The translations under genes and the position numbers were made by a program. Below, piece by piece: positions 1 to 12,965 of a stretch of DNA of 64,000 bases. The notes beneath the pieces were generated by a model, which saw only the letters and a list, made by a program, of their open reading frames with translations, was not told the origin of the DNA and ran no database searches. Position 1 is the first letter of the stretch. Each line of letters starts with the position of its first letter. This DNA comes from Microbacterium gallinarum (lineage in GTDB: Bacteria; Actinomycetota; Actinomycetes; Actinomycetales; Microbacteriaceae). The stretch spans positions 1-64,000 of the forward strand of contig NZ_JACSPM010000003.1 of assembly GCF_014837165.1 (NCBI RefSeq), read 5' to 3'.

Positions 1-28
1 CTGTGGGAGAGTAGGACACCGCCGGACT
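1..28 (+). rRNA. rrf: 5S rRNA, 3' end only (partial)
   Basis: The first bases match the conserved 3' end of bacterial 5S rRNA (GGGAGAGTAGGACACCGCC, then GGAC). The rest of the gene, and presumably the 23S and 16S genes, lie upstream of the window. A strong hairpin follows directly. Confidence 0.8.
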
Positions 29-36
29 TCCATTAC

Positions 37-70
37 CGAAATGGCCACCCAACGCAGGGTGGCCATTTCG
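37..70 (+). terminator. rRNA operon terminator hairpin
   Basis: A perfect 14-bp stem (arm CGAAATGGCCACCC) with a 6-base loop lies 9 bases after the 5S rRNA end. There is no clear T-run, which is common in high-GC actinobacteria. It probably ends the rRNA operon transcript before the next promoter. Confidence 0.8.
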
Positions 71-77
71 CGTTAAC

Positions 78-83
78 TAGGCT
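78..83 (+). promoter_or_regulatory. -10 box TAGGCT for the TPR-like gene
   Basis: TAGGCT fits the actinobacterial TANNNT -10 pattern. It lies 8 bases after the rRNA terminator and predicts a short leader of about 20-25 bases. That leader contains GGAAGGA, a good ribosome binding site for the ATG at 113. Confidence 0.5.
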
Positions 84-112
84 GAAGCGAGCCACGGGAA
101 GGATCGAGAGAG

Positions 113-1779
<1,667 letters not shown>

Positions 1780-1780
<1 letters not shown>

Positions 1781-2826
1781 TGGCGCTGTTCGGCCGCCGG
1801 TCCGCGCCGGCGGCACCGCCCACGCCGCTCGAGGGCGTAGACGTCGTGCTCGCCGACCTCGACGGCGTCGTGTACGCGGGTCCCGGTGCGCTGCCGCACG
1901 CGGTCGACAGCCTGAACCGGGCCCGTGGGGGCCGGTCGCTCGCGTACATCACGAACAACGCTGCGCGGACGGATGCCTCGGTCGCCGCGCACCTGTCGCA
2001 GCTGGGTCTTCCGACCGCGGCATCCGACGTCGTGACGAGTCCGCAGGCAGCGATGCGCCTGCTCGCGGGCCGCATCGCCGAGGGCTCGACGGTGCTCGTG
2101 GTGGGCGGTGAGGGGCTCGTCTCCGAGGTCGTGAAGGCCGGCTTCATCGTCACGCGCAGCGCCGACGACGCGCCGGCCGCCGTCGTCCAGGGCTTCGCAC
2201 CCGAGGTGGGCTGGACCCAGCTCGCCGAGGCGGCGTTCGCGCTCAAGGTTCCGGAGGAGGAGGGCGGCATCCCCTGGATCGCCACCAACACCGACTGGAC
2301 CATCCCGCAGGCGCGCGGCATCGCCCCGGGCAACGGCACTCTCGTGTCAGCCGTGCACACCGCGATCGGCCGCCTCGCGACCGTGGCGGGGAAGCCGGAG
2401 GTGCCGATCTTCGAGGAAGCCGTCGCGCGGTTCGGGGCGCGGCATCCGCTGTTCCTCGGCGATCGACTCGACACCGACATCCTCGGCGCCAACCGTGCCG
2501 GCATCGCTTCGGCTCTCGTCCTCACCGGCATCGACCGGCCGAAGCACGTGCTGGCAGCCCCGGCAGGTTCGCAGCCGACCTTCATCCTGGGCGATCTGCG
2601 CGAGCTGCACGAGCCCTACCCGGCGGTGAGCGTCGAGGATGGCGTCGCGACCGTGCGCAACGCCGCGGTCGCGATCGAGGGCGCCGACGTGCGGATCGTC
2701 GCCGAGGGCGACCGGCCCATCGACCTGCTCCGCGCGGGGGCTGCGGCGATCTGGAGCACGGGCCGCGCGATCTTCGGCTTCCGGGTTCCGGAGCGCCTGT
2801 ACGCGGATCCGTTCCACCGGCCCTGA
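1780..2826 (+). CDS. HAD-IIA family phosphatase (NagD-like)
   Basis: 348 aa, a usual length for HAD-IIA enzymes. Visible motifs are LADLDGVVY with the nucleophile Asp near residue 27, TNNAAR for motif II, the GKP lysine near residue 205, and FLGDRLDTDILGA for motif IV with the metal-binding Asp pair. The family dephosphorylates small metabolites. The syntenic M. tuberculosis protein Rv1692 has been described as a glycerol-3-phosphate phosphatase in glycerophospholipid recycling, so the same substrate is possible here but not shown. The start overlaps the previous stop, so the two genes are translationally coupled. A C-terminal segment of about 80 residues beyond the HAD fold is also typical of actinobacterial members. 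Confidence 0.88.
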
Positions 2827-2853
2827 CCACGCGGCGCGGGCGAGTGTTCGACG

Positions 2854-2859
2854 TATCCT
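2854..2859 (+). promoter_or_regulatory. -10 box TATCCT, leaderless promoter
   Basis: TATCCT ends 7 bases before the ATG at 2867, so transcription should start at or next to the A of the start codon. No Shine-Dalgarno sequence is present. Confidence 0.55.
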
Positions 2860-2866
2860 TTAGGGC

Positions 2867-3031
2867 ATGGCCCAGCCCGACGACCGTGAGCTCGACCCCG
2901 GCGATCTGCTCTCGACCCTCGAGGTGATCGAGGCCCAGCCGCTCGCGACCCGCGCCGAGGCCTATGACGCTCTCCACGACACGCTCGCCCGGCGGCTGGA
3001 GGCGGCACCCGGCGGCGCGCCGACGCCATGA
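2867..3031 (+). CDS. Small conserved actinobacterial protein before tlyA
   Basis: 54 aa, starting MAQPDDREL and ending APTP. It is acidic and helical with no membrane segment. The stop overlaps the tlyA start (ATGA at 3028-3031). Its position between the HAD phosphatase and tlyA corresponds to the small protein Rv1693 of M. tuberculosis, which supports a real gene despite its length. The pattern LLSTLEVIEAQPL followed by RAEAYDALHDTL suggests a helix-turn-helix-like pair of amphipathic helices. Function is unknown. Confidence 0.8.
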   Translation: MAQPDDRELDPGDLLSTLEVIEAQPLATRAEAYDALHDTLARRLEAAPGGAPTP

Positions 3032-3828
3032 CGTCGCGCCTCGACGCCGCGCTGGCCGCTCGAGGACTCGCGCGCTCCCGCACTCATGCGGCGACGCTCA
3101 TCGCCGAGGGCCTCGTGTCGGTCGACGGCCGTCCGGTGGTGAAGTCGTCGACGCCCGTCGCCGAGTCCGCGGTGCTCGAGGTCGCGGCATCCGATCACTA
3201 TGTCAGCCGTGCCGCACACAAGCTGGTCGCCGGACTCGACGCGTTCGGCGTCGACGTCTCGGGCCGCCTCGCCCTCGACATGGGCGCGTCCACCGGCGGC
3301 TTCACACAGGTGCTGCGCGAGCGCGGCGCCGAGCCGGTGATCGCCGTCGACGTCGGTCATGGTCAGCTGGCGGCGTCCATCGCCGCCGACCCCGGGGTGA
3401 TCTCGATCGAGGGCTTCAACGTGCGCCACATGACGGCGGAGTCGCTGGCCGAGGCGAGCGGCACCGCCGCCCGGCCGTCGGTCATCACGGGCGATCTGTC
3501 CTTCATCTCGCTCGCCCACGTGCTGCCGGCGGCGCGCGCGGTCGCTGCGGACGACGCCGACCTCGTGCTGCTCATCAAGCCGCAGTTCGAGGTCGGCCGC
3601 ACGGCGGTGAAGGGCGGTCTGGTCACCAACCCGACGCTGCGGGCCGACGCCGTCGCCCGCGTGCTGTGGTCGGCGTGGGATGCGGGTCTCGGCACGTGCG
3701 GCATCATCTCCTCCCCGATCGTGGGGACGCACGGCAATTCCGAGTACATCGCGCACCTCGCGCCGGGGCGCGGCACCAATCCGACAGAATGGTTGAGCAC
3801 CGTGAACCGACTGGCGGGGAGCCGATGA
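3028..3828 (+). CDS. tlyA: TlyA 16S/23S rRNA (cytidine-2'-O)-methyltransferase
   Basis: 266 aa. An N-terminal S4 RNA-binding domain (about residues 1-60, beginning RLDAALAARGLARSRTHA) is followed by an FtsJ-like Rossmann methyltransferase. The SAM-binding loop LDMGASTGGFT lies near residue 87 and the catalytic lysine motif LIKPQFEVGR near residue 182. TlyA proteins methylate a cytidine 2'-OH in 16S rRNA helix 44 and, in the longer type, one in 23S rRNA. Loss gives capreomycin resistance in mycobacteria. The length fits the long type with N-terminal extension. The gene overlaps both neighbours by 4 bases. Confidence 0.93.
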   Translation: MTSRLDAALAARGLARSRTHAATLIAEGLVSVDGRPVVKSSTPVAESAVLEVAASDHYVSRAAHKLVAGLDAFGVDVSGRLALDMGASTGGFTQVLRERGAEPVIAVDVGHGQLAASIAADPGVISIEGFNVRHMTAESLAEASGTAARPSVITGDLSFISLAHVLPAARAVAADDADLVLLIKPQFEVGRTAVKGGLVTNPTLRADAVARVLWSAWDAGLGTCGIISSPIVGTHGNSEYIAHLAPGRGTNPTEWLSTVNRLAGSR

Positions 3829-4769
3829 CCACCACCGACGTGCGCGCCGAGCGCAGCATCCTCGTCGTCGCCCACGCCCACCGTCACGACACCGTGCTCG
3901 CGGCAGAGCGCGTGGTCGCCGCTCTGCGCGCGGCGGGCGCCCAGCCCGTGCTCGCCGCAGAGGACCGCGCCGAGCTCGCCGCCGTCAACGACTCGTTCGC
4001 CGACGTGCGCGTGCTCGGCGACGACGTGCCCGTGCGCGACATCGAACTCGCGATCGTCCTCGGCGGCGACGGCACCATCCTGCGCGCGGCAGAGCTCGTG
4101 CGCGACGGCACGGCTCCGGTGCTCGGCATCAACATGGGCCACGTCGGGTTCCTCGCTGAGATCGAGCGCGACGACATGGACGACGCGGTGCGCCGCGCGA
4201 TCGAGCGCGACTACGAGGTCGAAGAGCGCCTCGCCCTGCACGTGCGGGTGAAGGATGCCGCCGATTCGGTGATCTACGAGACGTGGGCGCTCAACGAGGC
4301 CACTGTCGAGAAGGCCAGCCGCGAGCGGATGCTCGAGGTCGTCATCGAGATCGACGGCCGGCCGCTGTCGTCGTTCGGCTGCGACGGCGTCGTCGTGTCG
4401 ACGCCGACCGGGTCCACGGCCTACAACTTCTCCGCCGGCGGCCCGGTCATCTGGCCGACCGTCGAGGCGATCGCGGTGGTGCCGCTGTCGGCGCACGCGC
4501 TGTTCGCCACGCCGCTCGTGGTGGGTCCCGAGCACGCCGTCGCGATCGAGGTGCTCGAGCGCACCAACGGCGTCGGCATCCTGTGGTGCGACGGCCGCCG
4601 CTCCCACGACCTTCCGCCCGGTGCGCGTGTCGTCGTGCGCCGCTCCGAGCAGCCGGTGCGCCTCGCGCGCCTTCACCCGGCCTCGTTCACCGACCGCCTC
4701 GTGCGCAAGTTCCGTCTTCCGGTCGAGGGCTGGCGTGGTCCTGCGGCGATCACGGGGCTGTCGACGTGA
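3825..4769 (+). CDS. nadK: NAD kinase
   Basis: 314 aa. It phosphorylates NAD to NADP using ATP or polyphosphate. The family motifs are clear: LGGDGTILRAAEL near residue 80 (the GGDG loop), NMGHVGFLAE, and TPTGSTAYNFSAGGP near residue 200. The ATG at 3825 overlaps the tlyA stop, and the end overlaps the GTG of recN. An upstream in-frame extension exists on paper, but it runs through tlyA in another frame and has no RBS. Confidence 0.95.
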   Translation: MTTTDVRAERSILVVAHAHRHDTVLAAERVVAALRAAGAQPVLAAEDRAELAAVNDSFADVRVLGDDVPVRDIELAIVLGGDGTILRAAELVRDGTAPVLGINMGHVGFLAEIERDDMDDAVRRAIERDYEVEERLALHVRVKDAADSVIYETWALNEATVEKASRERMLEVVIEIDGRPLSSFGCDGVVVSTPTGSTAYNFSAGGPVIWPTVEAIAVVPLSAHALFATPLVVGPEHAVAIEVLERTNGVGILWCDGRRSHDLPPGARVVVRRSEQPVRLARLHPASFTDRLVRKFRLPVEGWRGPAAITGLST

Positions 4770-6457
4770 TCGAAGAGATGCGACTGCGTGATCTCGGGGT
4801 CATCGCCGAGGCCACACTGCCGATCGGTCCGGGCTTCACCGCGATCACGGGTGAGACCGGCGCCGGCAAGACGATGGTGGTCACCGGACTCGGGCTGCTG
4901 CTGGGCCAGCGCGCCGACACCGGCGCCGTGCGCGCCGGCGCGGCCCAGGCGACGGTCGACGGCGTCTGGATCGTGCCCGAGAGCGGCCCGGTCGCCGAGC
5001 GCGTCCGCGAGGCGGGGGGCGACGTCGAGCCGCTCGGCGACGGCCGCGCCGAACTCTACGTCGGTCGCTCCATCTCGAGTGAGGGCCGTGGTCGCGCCTC
5101 CGTCGGCGGCCGCACGGCGCCCGCCGGGGTGCTGGCAGACCTCGCCGATGAGCTCGTCGTGGTGCACGGCCAGTCCGATCAGCTGCGTCTGCGCACCGCG
5201 GCGGCGCAGCGCGACGCGCTCGACCGCTTCGGTGGCGACGTCGTGCAGGGGGCCCTGGCGACCTACCGCGAATCCTACGAGCGCTGGCGAGGGATCGACC
5301 GCGAGCTGGCGGGACTCACCACCGAGCGCGACGCCCGCGCCCGCGAGGCCGACGAGCTGCGCGCGCAGCTGGCCGACGTCGAGCAGGCGGCGCCGCAGCC
5401 CGGCGAAGACGCCGAGCTGGCGGCCCGGGCCGAGCGGCTCGCCAACGCCGAAGAGCTCCGCATCGCCGCCGCGACCGCGCACGACGCCCTGTCCGGCGAG
5501 GGAGAGCAGCCCGATGCCGCGTCTCTGCTCGCCGAGGCGCGACGAGCACTCGAGCGCGCGCACGACCCGATCCTCGAAGACCTCGCGGGTCAGGTCGCCG
5601 ATCTCGGCTACCGCGCTTCCGACCTGGCGGCGTCTCTCGCGGGCTACCTCGCCGACCTCGACGAGACCGGTCCCCACGAGCTGGCGGCGGTCGAGGAGCG
5701 CCGTGCGGTGCTCACGGGGCTCATCCGCGCGCACGGCACGCTCGACGATGCGATCGCCCTGCTCGAGACCGGCTCGGCGCGACTGGCCGAGCTCGACGAC
5801 GACTCCGACCGCATCGAGCGGCTGACCGAGGAGCGGGGGGCCGCGGCATCCGCTCTCGATGAAGCCGCCGCCGCCCTAACTGCAGCCCGCACCGCCGCGG
5901 CCGAACGGCTGGGGGCGGCGGTCACCGCCGAGCTGCACGCCCTCGCCATGCCCGACGCCCGGCTGACGGTGTCGGTCACGCCCGGCACCGAGTCGGCCGC
6001 GGGCCGCGACGACGTCGCGATCCTGCTCGCTCCGCACGTGGGGGCCGATCCGCGCCCGGTCTCGCGTGGGGCGTCCGGCGGCGAGCTCAGCCGCGTCATG
6101 CTCGCGATCGAGGTGGTGATCGCGGCGGTCGATCCCGTGCCGACCTTCGTGTTCGACGAAGTGGATGCCGGCATCGGCGGGGCCGCCGCGATCGAGGTGG
6201 GTCGCCGCCTCGCCCGTCTCGCGCACTCGTCGCAGGTCATCGCCGTGACCCACCTCGCCCAGGTCGCCGCCTTCGCGACGAACCACCTCACCGTGGTGAA
6301 GGCGGGCGACGGATCCGTCACGGCGTCCGATGTTCGCCGCCTCGACGGTTCCGACCGCGAGGCGGAGATGGCCCGGCTGCTGTCGGGCATGCCCGACTCC
6401 GACGCCGCGCTCACCCATGCCCGCGAGCTGCTCGGCCTGCGTGCCGAGGTGGCCTGA
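4766..6457 (+). CDS. recN: DNA repair protein RecN
   Basis: 563 aa, normal for RecN. This SMC-like ATPase acts in double-strand break repair. The Walker A GETGAGKT lies near residue 30, a long central coiled coil rich in E/R/A covers residues 155-380, the ABC signature SGGELSRVMLA is near 440, and the Walker B VFDEVDAGIGG near 462. The GTG start at 4766 overlaps the nadK stop, and the sequence begins MIEEMRLRDLGVI as in other RecN proteins. It is the last gene of the first overlapping block; 71 bases separate it from pyrG. Confidence 0.95.
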   Translation: MIEEMRLRDLGVIAEATLPIGPGFTAITGETGAGKTMVVTGLGLLLGQRADTGAVRAGAAQATVDGVWIVPESGPVAERVREAGGDVEPLGDGRAELYVGRSISSEGRGRASVGGRTAPAGVLADLADELVVVHGQSDQLRLRTAAAQRDALDRFGGDVVQGALATYRESYERWRGIDRELAGLTTERDARAREADELRAQLADVEQAAPQPGEDAELAARAERLANAEELRIAAATAHDALSGEGEQPDAASLLAEARRALERAHDPILEDLAGQVADLGYRASDLAASLAGYLADLDETGPHELAAVEERRAVLTGLIRAHGTLDDAIALLETGSARLAELDDDSDRIERLTEERGAAASALDEAAAALTAARTAAAERLGAAVTAELHALAMPDARLTVSVTPGTESAAGRDDVAILLAPHVGADPRPVSRGASGGELSRVMLAIEVVIAAVDPVPTFVFDEVDAGIGGAAAIEVGRRLARLAHSSQVIAVTHLAQVAAFATNHLTVVKAGDGSVTASDVRRLDGSDREAEMARLLSGMPDSDAALTHARELLGLRAEVA

Positions 6458-6514
6458 CCGCTCGACGCGACGAACCCATGTGCGTTTCCGCAGCTTGCCG
6501 CCACCGACGTGAGA

Positions 6515-6520
6515 TAGGAT
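6515..6520 (+). promoter_or_regulatory. -10 box TAGGAT of pyrG, leaderless
   Basis: TAGGAT lies 8 bases before the GTG at 6529. The predicted transcription start is within 0-5 bases of the start codon, and no Shine-Dalgarno sequence is visible. Confidence 0.55.
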
Positions 6521-6522
6521 AA

Positions 6523-8830
<2,308 letters not shown>

Positions 8831-8855
8831 GCCAGGGGCGTGGGGCGGAGCCCCA

Positions 8856-8861
8856 TAAGCT
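8856..8861 (+). promoter_or_regulatory. -10 box TAAGCT of xerD, leaderless
   Basis: TAAGCT ends 6 bases before the xerD ATG at 8868, placing the predicted transcription start at the start codon. Confidence 0.45.
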
Positions 8862-8867
8862 GAAGAC

Positions 8868-9812
8868 ATGCGGCTCGATCGCGCGGTGGACGCGTACCTG
8901 CGGCACATCTCGATCGAGCGCGGACTGTCCGACAACACCGTCTCGGCGTACCGGCGCGACCTCTCCGGGTACGTGCAGTGGCTGGCGGAGCGCGACGTCG
9001 ACGACTCGGCCGCCGTGACGCCCGAGATCGTGGCCGGGTTCGCCGCTGAGCGCGCCTCCGCGCAGCCGCCGGTCGCGGCATCCTCCCTCGCCCGTCTGCA
9101 GTCGTCCGTGCGGGGCCTTCACCGGTTCCTCGCGCGCGAGGGCATCGAAGACGCCGACCCGTCGGCAGGGCTGAGGCCGCCCAAGCAGGCGCGGCGGCTG
9201 CCGAAGGCGCTCACGATCGACCAGGTGGAGTCGTTGCTGGATGCCGCAGGCCCGGCGCCTTCCACTGACGGCGCTCCGACGATCGGCGCGGCGCCCGGCG
9301 ACGTGCTCGGGCTGCGCGATCGCGCGCTGCTCGAGCTGCTCTACGCCACCGGCGCGCGGGTGTCGGAGATCGTGCAGCTCGACGTGGACGACCTTTCGCA
9401 CGGCGACGTCGTGCGCGTGCGCGGCAAGGGGAACAAGGAGCGGATCGTGCCCGTCGGGTCGTACGCGCGGGCGGCGGTCGACGCCTATCTGACGCGCGCC
9501 CGCCCCGATCTCGCGCGCCGTGGCCGCGCGACCCCGAAGCTGTTCCTCGGAGCGCGCGGGGCGCCGCTGTCACGGCAGAGCGCATGGCTCGTCATCCACT
9601 CCGCCGCCGAACGCGCGCAGCTGACCGCGCACGTGTCGCCGCACACCCTGCGGCATTCGTTCGCCACCCATCTGCTGCAGGGCGGGGCCGACGTGAGGGT
9701 CGTGCAGGAGCTGCTGGGGCACGCCTCGGTGTCGACGACGCAGATCTACACGTACGTCTCGGTGGACGCTCTGCGCGACGTCTACGCGACCTCGCATCCG
9801 CGCGCCCGCTGA
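8868..9812 (+). CDS. xerD: Tyrosine recombinase XerD
   Basis: 314 aa. With XerC it resolves chromosome dimers at dif. The N-terminal SAM-like core-binding domain ([15 protein letters not shown]) is followed by the catalytic domain with ATGARVSEI (box I Arg), [15 protein letters not shown] (His-x-x-Arg), [17 protein letters not shown] (GH and nucleophile Tyr). An insert of about 15 residues (residues 126-142, Ala/Pro-rich) sits between the domains. Position before parA and scpAB fits a chromosome-segregation cluster. Confidence 0.93.
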   Translation: MRLDRAVDAYLRHISIERGLSDNTVSAYRRDLSGYVQWLAERDVDDSAAVTPEIVAGFAAERASAQPPVAASSLARLQSSVRGLHRFLAREGIEDADPSAGLRPPKQARRLPKALTIDQVESLLDAAGPAPSTDGAPTIGAAPGDVLGLRDRALLELLYATGARVSEIVQLDVDDLSHGDVVRVRGKGNKERIVPVGSYARAAVDAYLTRARPDLARRGRATPKLFLGARGAPLSRQSAWLVIHSAAERAQLTAHVSPHTLRHSFATHLLQGGADVRVVQELLGHASVSTTQIYTYVSVDALRDVYATSHPRAR

Positions 9813-9842
9813 CCGCTCCCAGGTGCGGGGCCGCGCCGTGAC

Positions 9843-9848
9843 TAGAAT
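9843..9848 (+). promoter_or_regulatory. -10 box TAGAAT of the parA-scpAB-rluB-tyrA-cmk-der operon
   Basis: TAGAAT predicts transcription from about 9855. That places a GTG at 9851 outside the transcript and decides for the ATG at 9860 as the parA start, with a leader of only about 5 bases. Confidence 0.5.
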
Positions 9849-9859
9849 CGGTGCACGGC

Positions 9860-10765
9860 ATGGGAAAGTCAGGAGAGTCTGTGGCGGGCAGCAAGCGGGG
9901 CGCGACGACGGCCTCAGAGAACGAGACCCCGATCGGTCCCACCGGGCGTCCATACCGCGGCTTCCCGACCCCGCCGAAGCTCGACGGGCACGGCCCGGCG
10001 CGCATCATCGCGCTGTGCAACCAGAAGGGCGGCGTCGGCAAGACGACGACCACCATCAACCTGGCCGCATCGCTCGCGGGCTACGGTCGCAAGGTGCTCG
10101 CGGTCGACTTCGACCCGCAGGGCGCGCTGTCGGCGGGCCTGGGCATCCAGACCCACGACATCCCGACGATCTACGACCTGCTGCTCGACAGCAAGCGCGA
10201 CCCGTACGAGGTCGTCGTGGCATCGCGCGTCGAGAACCTCGACGTCATCCCGGCCAACATCGACCTCTCGGCCGCCGAAGTGCATCTCGTCAACGAGGTC
10301 GCCCGCGAGCAGACGCTCGCGCGCGCCCTGCGCAAGGTCGCCGCCGACTACGACGTGATCCTCATCGACTGCCAGCCGTCGCTCGGCCTGCTCACGGTGA
10401 ACGCCCTCACGGCGAGCCACGGCGTCATCATCCCGCTCGAGTGCGAGTTCTTCGCACTCCGCGGCGTCGCGATGCTCATCGAGACCATCGACAAGGTGCG
10501 CGACCGCCTCAACCCGACGATCGCCCTCGACGGCGTCCTCGCCACGATGTACGACGCCCGCACACTGCACTCCCGCGAGGTGCTGGAGCGGGTCGTCGAC
10601 GCGTTCGGCGACGACGTGCTCGAGACCGTGATCGGTCGCACCGTGAAGTTCCCCGATGCCTCGGTGTCGGGCATGCCGATCACCGAGTTCGCGCCCGAGC
10701 ACGCCGCCGCCCAGGCCTACCTGCGGCTGGCGCGGGAGCTGGTCGCCCGTGGCGCCGTCGCCTGA
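9860..10765 (+). CDS. parA: ParA family ATPase (Soj-like)
   Basis: 301 aa. The deviant Walker A CNQKGGVGKTTTTINLAAS lies near residue 53, and a Walker B-like ILIDCQPSLGLLT follows. ParA ATPases position chromosomes or other cargo. This one is linked to scpA and scpB rather than to parB, as for Rv1708 in M. tuberculosis, so it is probably not the oriC-proximal ParA and may act with condensin loading. A disordered N-terminus of about 45 residues (Gly/Ser/Thr/Pro-rich) precedes the domain. It overlaps scpA by 17 bases. Confidence 0.9.
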   Translation: MGKSGESVAGSKRGATTASENETPIGPTGRPYRGFPTPPKLDGHGPARIIALCNQKGGVGKTTTTINLAASLAGYGRKVLAVDFDPQGALSAGLGIQTHDIPTIYDLLLDSKRDPYEVVVASRVENLDVIPANIDLSAAEVHLVNEVAREQTLARALRKVAADYDVILIDCQPSLGLLTVNALTASHGVIIPLECEFFALRGVAMLIETIDKVRDRLNPTIALDGVLATMYDARTLHSREVLERVVDAFGDDVLETVIGRTVKFPDASVSGMPITEFAPEHAAAQAYLRLARELVARGAVA

Positions 10766-11573
10766 CGAGGTCTCCGATCCGCAGCAGCCGGCTGACGGCT
10801 TCCGGGTCTCGGTGGGCGGGTTCGACGGGCCGTTCGACCTGCTCCTGACGCTCATCTCGAAGCACGAGCTCGACATCACCGAGGTGTCGCTGTCGCTCGT
10901 CACGAACGAGTTCATCGCGTACCTGCGCGAGCTCGGCCCCGAGGAGGAGCTGGAGGAGGCATCCGAGTTCCTCGTCGTCGCGGCGACCCTGCTCGACATG
11001 AAGGTCGCAGGACTGCTGCCGCAGGGGGAGCTCGTCGACGCCGAGTCGGTCGCGCTGCTCGAGGCGCGCGACCTGCTGTTCGCGCGCCTCCTGCAGTACC
11101 GCGCGTTCAAGGAGGTGTCGGTGTGGTTCGAGCGCTGCCTCCAGCGGGAAGACCGACGCCACGCGCGCAGCGTGCGGCTCGACGAGAAGTATCGCAAGGC
11201 GGCGCCGGAGCTCGTCTGGACGCTCAGCGTCGACGATTTCGCCGCGCTCGCCCTGCTCGCCATGACGCCCAGGGAGATCCCGCACGTCGGGCTCGACCAT
11301 CTGCATGCGCCCCTCGTCAGCATCCGCGAGCAGGCCGCGGTCGTCGTGACGCTGTTGCGCGACGCCGGATCGCTGAGCTTCCGTGAGCTGGTCGCGGGGG
11401 TCTCGCAGCCGGGCGTGGTCGTCGCGCGCTTCCTGTCGGTGCTGGAGCTGTACCGGCACGCCGCCCTGTCCTTCGAACAACTCGAACCGCTCGGTGAGCT
11501 GACGCTGCGCTGGAGTGCGCAGCGCTGGTCCGACGAGAACCTCGCCACTCTGGGAGCCGACTATGACCGATGA
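10749..11573 (+). CDS. scpA: Segregation and condensation protein A
   Basis: 274 aa. This is the kleisin subunit that bridges the SMC heads. The N-terminal motif VGGFDGPFDLLLTLISKHE is the hallmark of ScpA, followed by ITEVSLSLVTNEFIAYL and a C-terminal winged helix that binds the SMC cap. The start is GTG 10749, inside the end of parA; no nearer start precedes the FDGPFDLLL motif. It overlaps scpB by 11 bases. Confidence 0.93.
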   Translation: MAPSPDEVSDPQQPADGFRVSVGGFDGPFDLLLTLISKHELDITEVSLSLVTNEFIAYLRELGPEEELEEASEFLVVAATLLDMKVAGLLPQGELVDAESVALLEARDLLFARLLQYRAFKEVSVWFERCLQREDRRHARSVRLDEKYRKAAPELVWTLSVDDFAALALLAMTPREIPHVGLDHLHAPLVSIREQAAVVVTLLRDAGSLSFRELVAGVSQPGVVVARFLSVLELYRHAALSFEQLEPLGELTLRWSAQRWSDENLATLGADYDR

Positions 11574-12147
11574 ACCTTCGCAGCTGCCGGTGGCGGACGT
11601 CGCCCGGCGGCTGGAGGCGATCCTCCTCGTCGTCGAGGAGCCGCAGAGCCTGGTGAGCCTCGCCGCCGCCGTCGGCTCGCCCGTGCCCGCCGTCCGGCAG
11701 GCGATCGAGGGCCTCGTCGCCGACTACGACGGCGAGACCGGGGGACCGGTGCGCGGCTTCGAACTGCGCGAGGTCGGCGGCGGCTGGCGTCTGTACGTGC
11801 GTGAGGAGCACGACGACCTGGTGAGCGAGTTCGTCAATGCCCAGGCGCCGTCCCGCCTCTCCCAAGCGGCGCTGGAGACGCTTGCGGTCATCGCCTACAA
11901 GCAGCCCGTCACGCGCAGCCAGGTCGCGTCGATCCGCGCGGTGAACGTCGACTCGGTGGTGCGCACGCTGCTGTCGCGCGGCCTCATCACCGAACTGTTC
12001 ACGGACGCCGAGACCGGCGCCATCAACTACGGCACGACCGACGCGCTCCTGGTGAACCTCGGAATCAACTCGCTCGACGAGCTGCCGCACATCTCGCCCC
12101 TTCTCGACGACGGGGCGGACGGATTCGACGAGGAGGCGCGGCGATGA
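11563..12147 (+). CDS. scpB: Segregation and condensation protein B
   Basis: 194 aa. This is the winged-helix partner of ScpA. The second winged helix is visible as LETLAVIAYKQPVTRSQ and VRTLLSRGLI. The ATG at 11563 sits inside the scpA end. The stop overlaps the start of rluB (ATGA). The scpA-scpB-rluB order is conserved in actinobacteria and firmicutes. Confidence 0.93.
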   Translation: MTDEPSQLPVADVARRLEAILLVVEEPQSLVSLAAAVGSPVPAVRQAIEGLVADYDGETGGPVRGFELREVGGGWRLYVREEHDDLVSEFVNAQAPSRLSQAALETLAVIAYKQPVTRSQVASIRAVNVDSVVRTLLSRGLITELFTDAETGAINYGTTDALLVNLGINSLDELPHISPLLDDGADGFDEEARR

Positions 12148-12965
12148 CCGAGCACGATCCCTTCGCATCGCCGGAAGGCGTGCGCCTGCAGAAGGTGCTG
12201 GCGAACGCCGGCGTCGCCTCTCGCCGGGTGGCGGAGCAGCTGATCGTGGAGGGCCGGGTGCGGGTCAACGGCACCGTGGTGACGGAGCTCGGCCGCCGCA
12301 TCGACCCCGAGAACGACCTCGTCGACGTCGACGGCACCGCGATCCAGCTCGACCAGTCGAAGCGCTACGTCATGCTCAACAAGCCGACGGGCGTCGTGAG
12401 CTCGATGAAGGACGACCGAGGTCGCCCCGACCTCCGTCGCTTCACCAAGGACTGGGCGGAGCGGCTGTACAACGTCGGGCGACTGGATGCCGAGACCAGC
12501 GGCCTGCTCGTGCTGACGAACGACGGCGAATTGGCGCACGTGCTCGCGCATCCCTCATTCGGTGTCACCAAGGTCTACATCGCGAAGGTCGAAGGACGCG
12601 TCACGCCGCAGACGATCCAGCGACTCACGCACGGCGTCGAGCTCGAGGACGGGCCGATCGCCGCCGACAAAGCGCGGCTGCTGTCGTCGTCGGCCGAAGG
12701 CGGCGGCTCGCTCGTCGAGCTCACTCTGCACTCCGGCCGCAATCGCATCGTCCGCCGGATGATGGCCGAGGTCGGGCATCCGGTCGTCGAACTGGTCCGT
12801 CGCCAGTTCGGGCCGCTCCACCTGGGAACACTGCCAGCCGGGCGCGCACGCGAGTTGACTAAGGTGGAGCGGGGCGCTCTGCTGACTCTCGCGCGTCGCG
12901 CGGCGGGAGACGCCCCCGAGCCCCGCGACAGCTCCGACCCGCGGAGCGACCAGGAGAACCAGTGA
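12144..12965 (+). CDS. rluB: 23S rRNA pseudouridine synthase, RluB type
   Basis: 273 aa. An N-terminal S4 domain (VRLQKVLANAGVASRRVAEQ) is followed by the RsuA/RluB catalytic domain with NVGRLDAETSGLLVLTNDG; the Asp of GRLD is the expected nucleophile near residue 116. It converts a uridine in helix 89 of 23S rRNA to pseudouridine in characterised family members. A charged, Asp/Arg/Glu-rich tail ends the protein. Both ends overlap neighbouring genes by 4 bases. Confidence 0.92.
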   Translation: MTEHDPFASPEGVRLQKVLANAGVASRRVAEQLIVEGRVRVNGTVVTELGRRIDPENDLVDVDGTAIQLDQSKRYVMLNKPTGVVSSMKDDRGRPDLRRFTKDWAERLYNVGRLDAETSGLLVLTNDGELAHVLAHPSFGVTKVYIAKVEGRVTPQTIQRLTHGVELEDGPIAADKARLLSSSAEGGGSLVELTLHSGRNRIVRRMMAEVGHPVVELVRRQFGPLHLGTLPAGRARELTKVERGALLTLARRAAGDAPEPRDSSDPRSDQENQ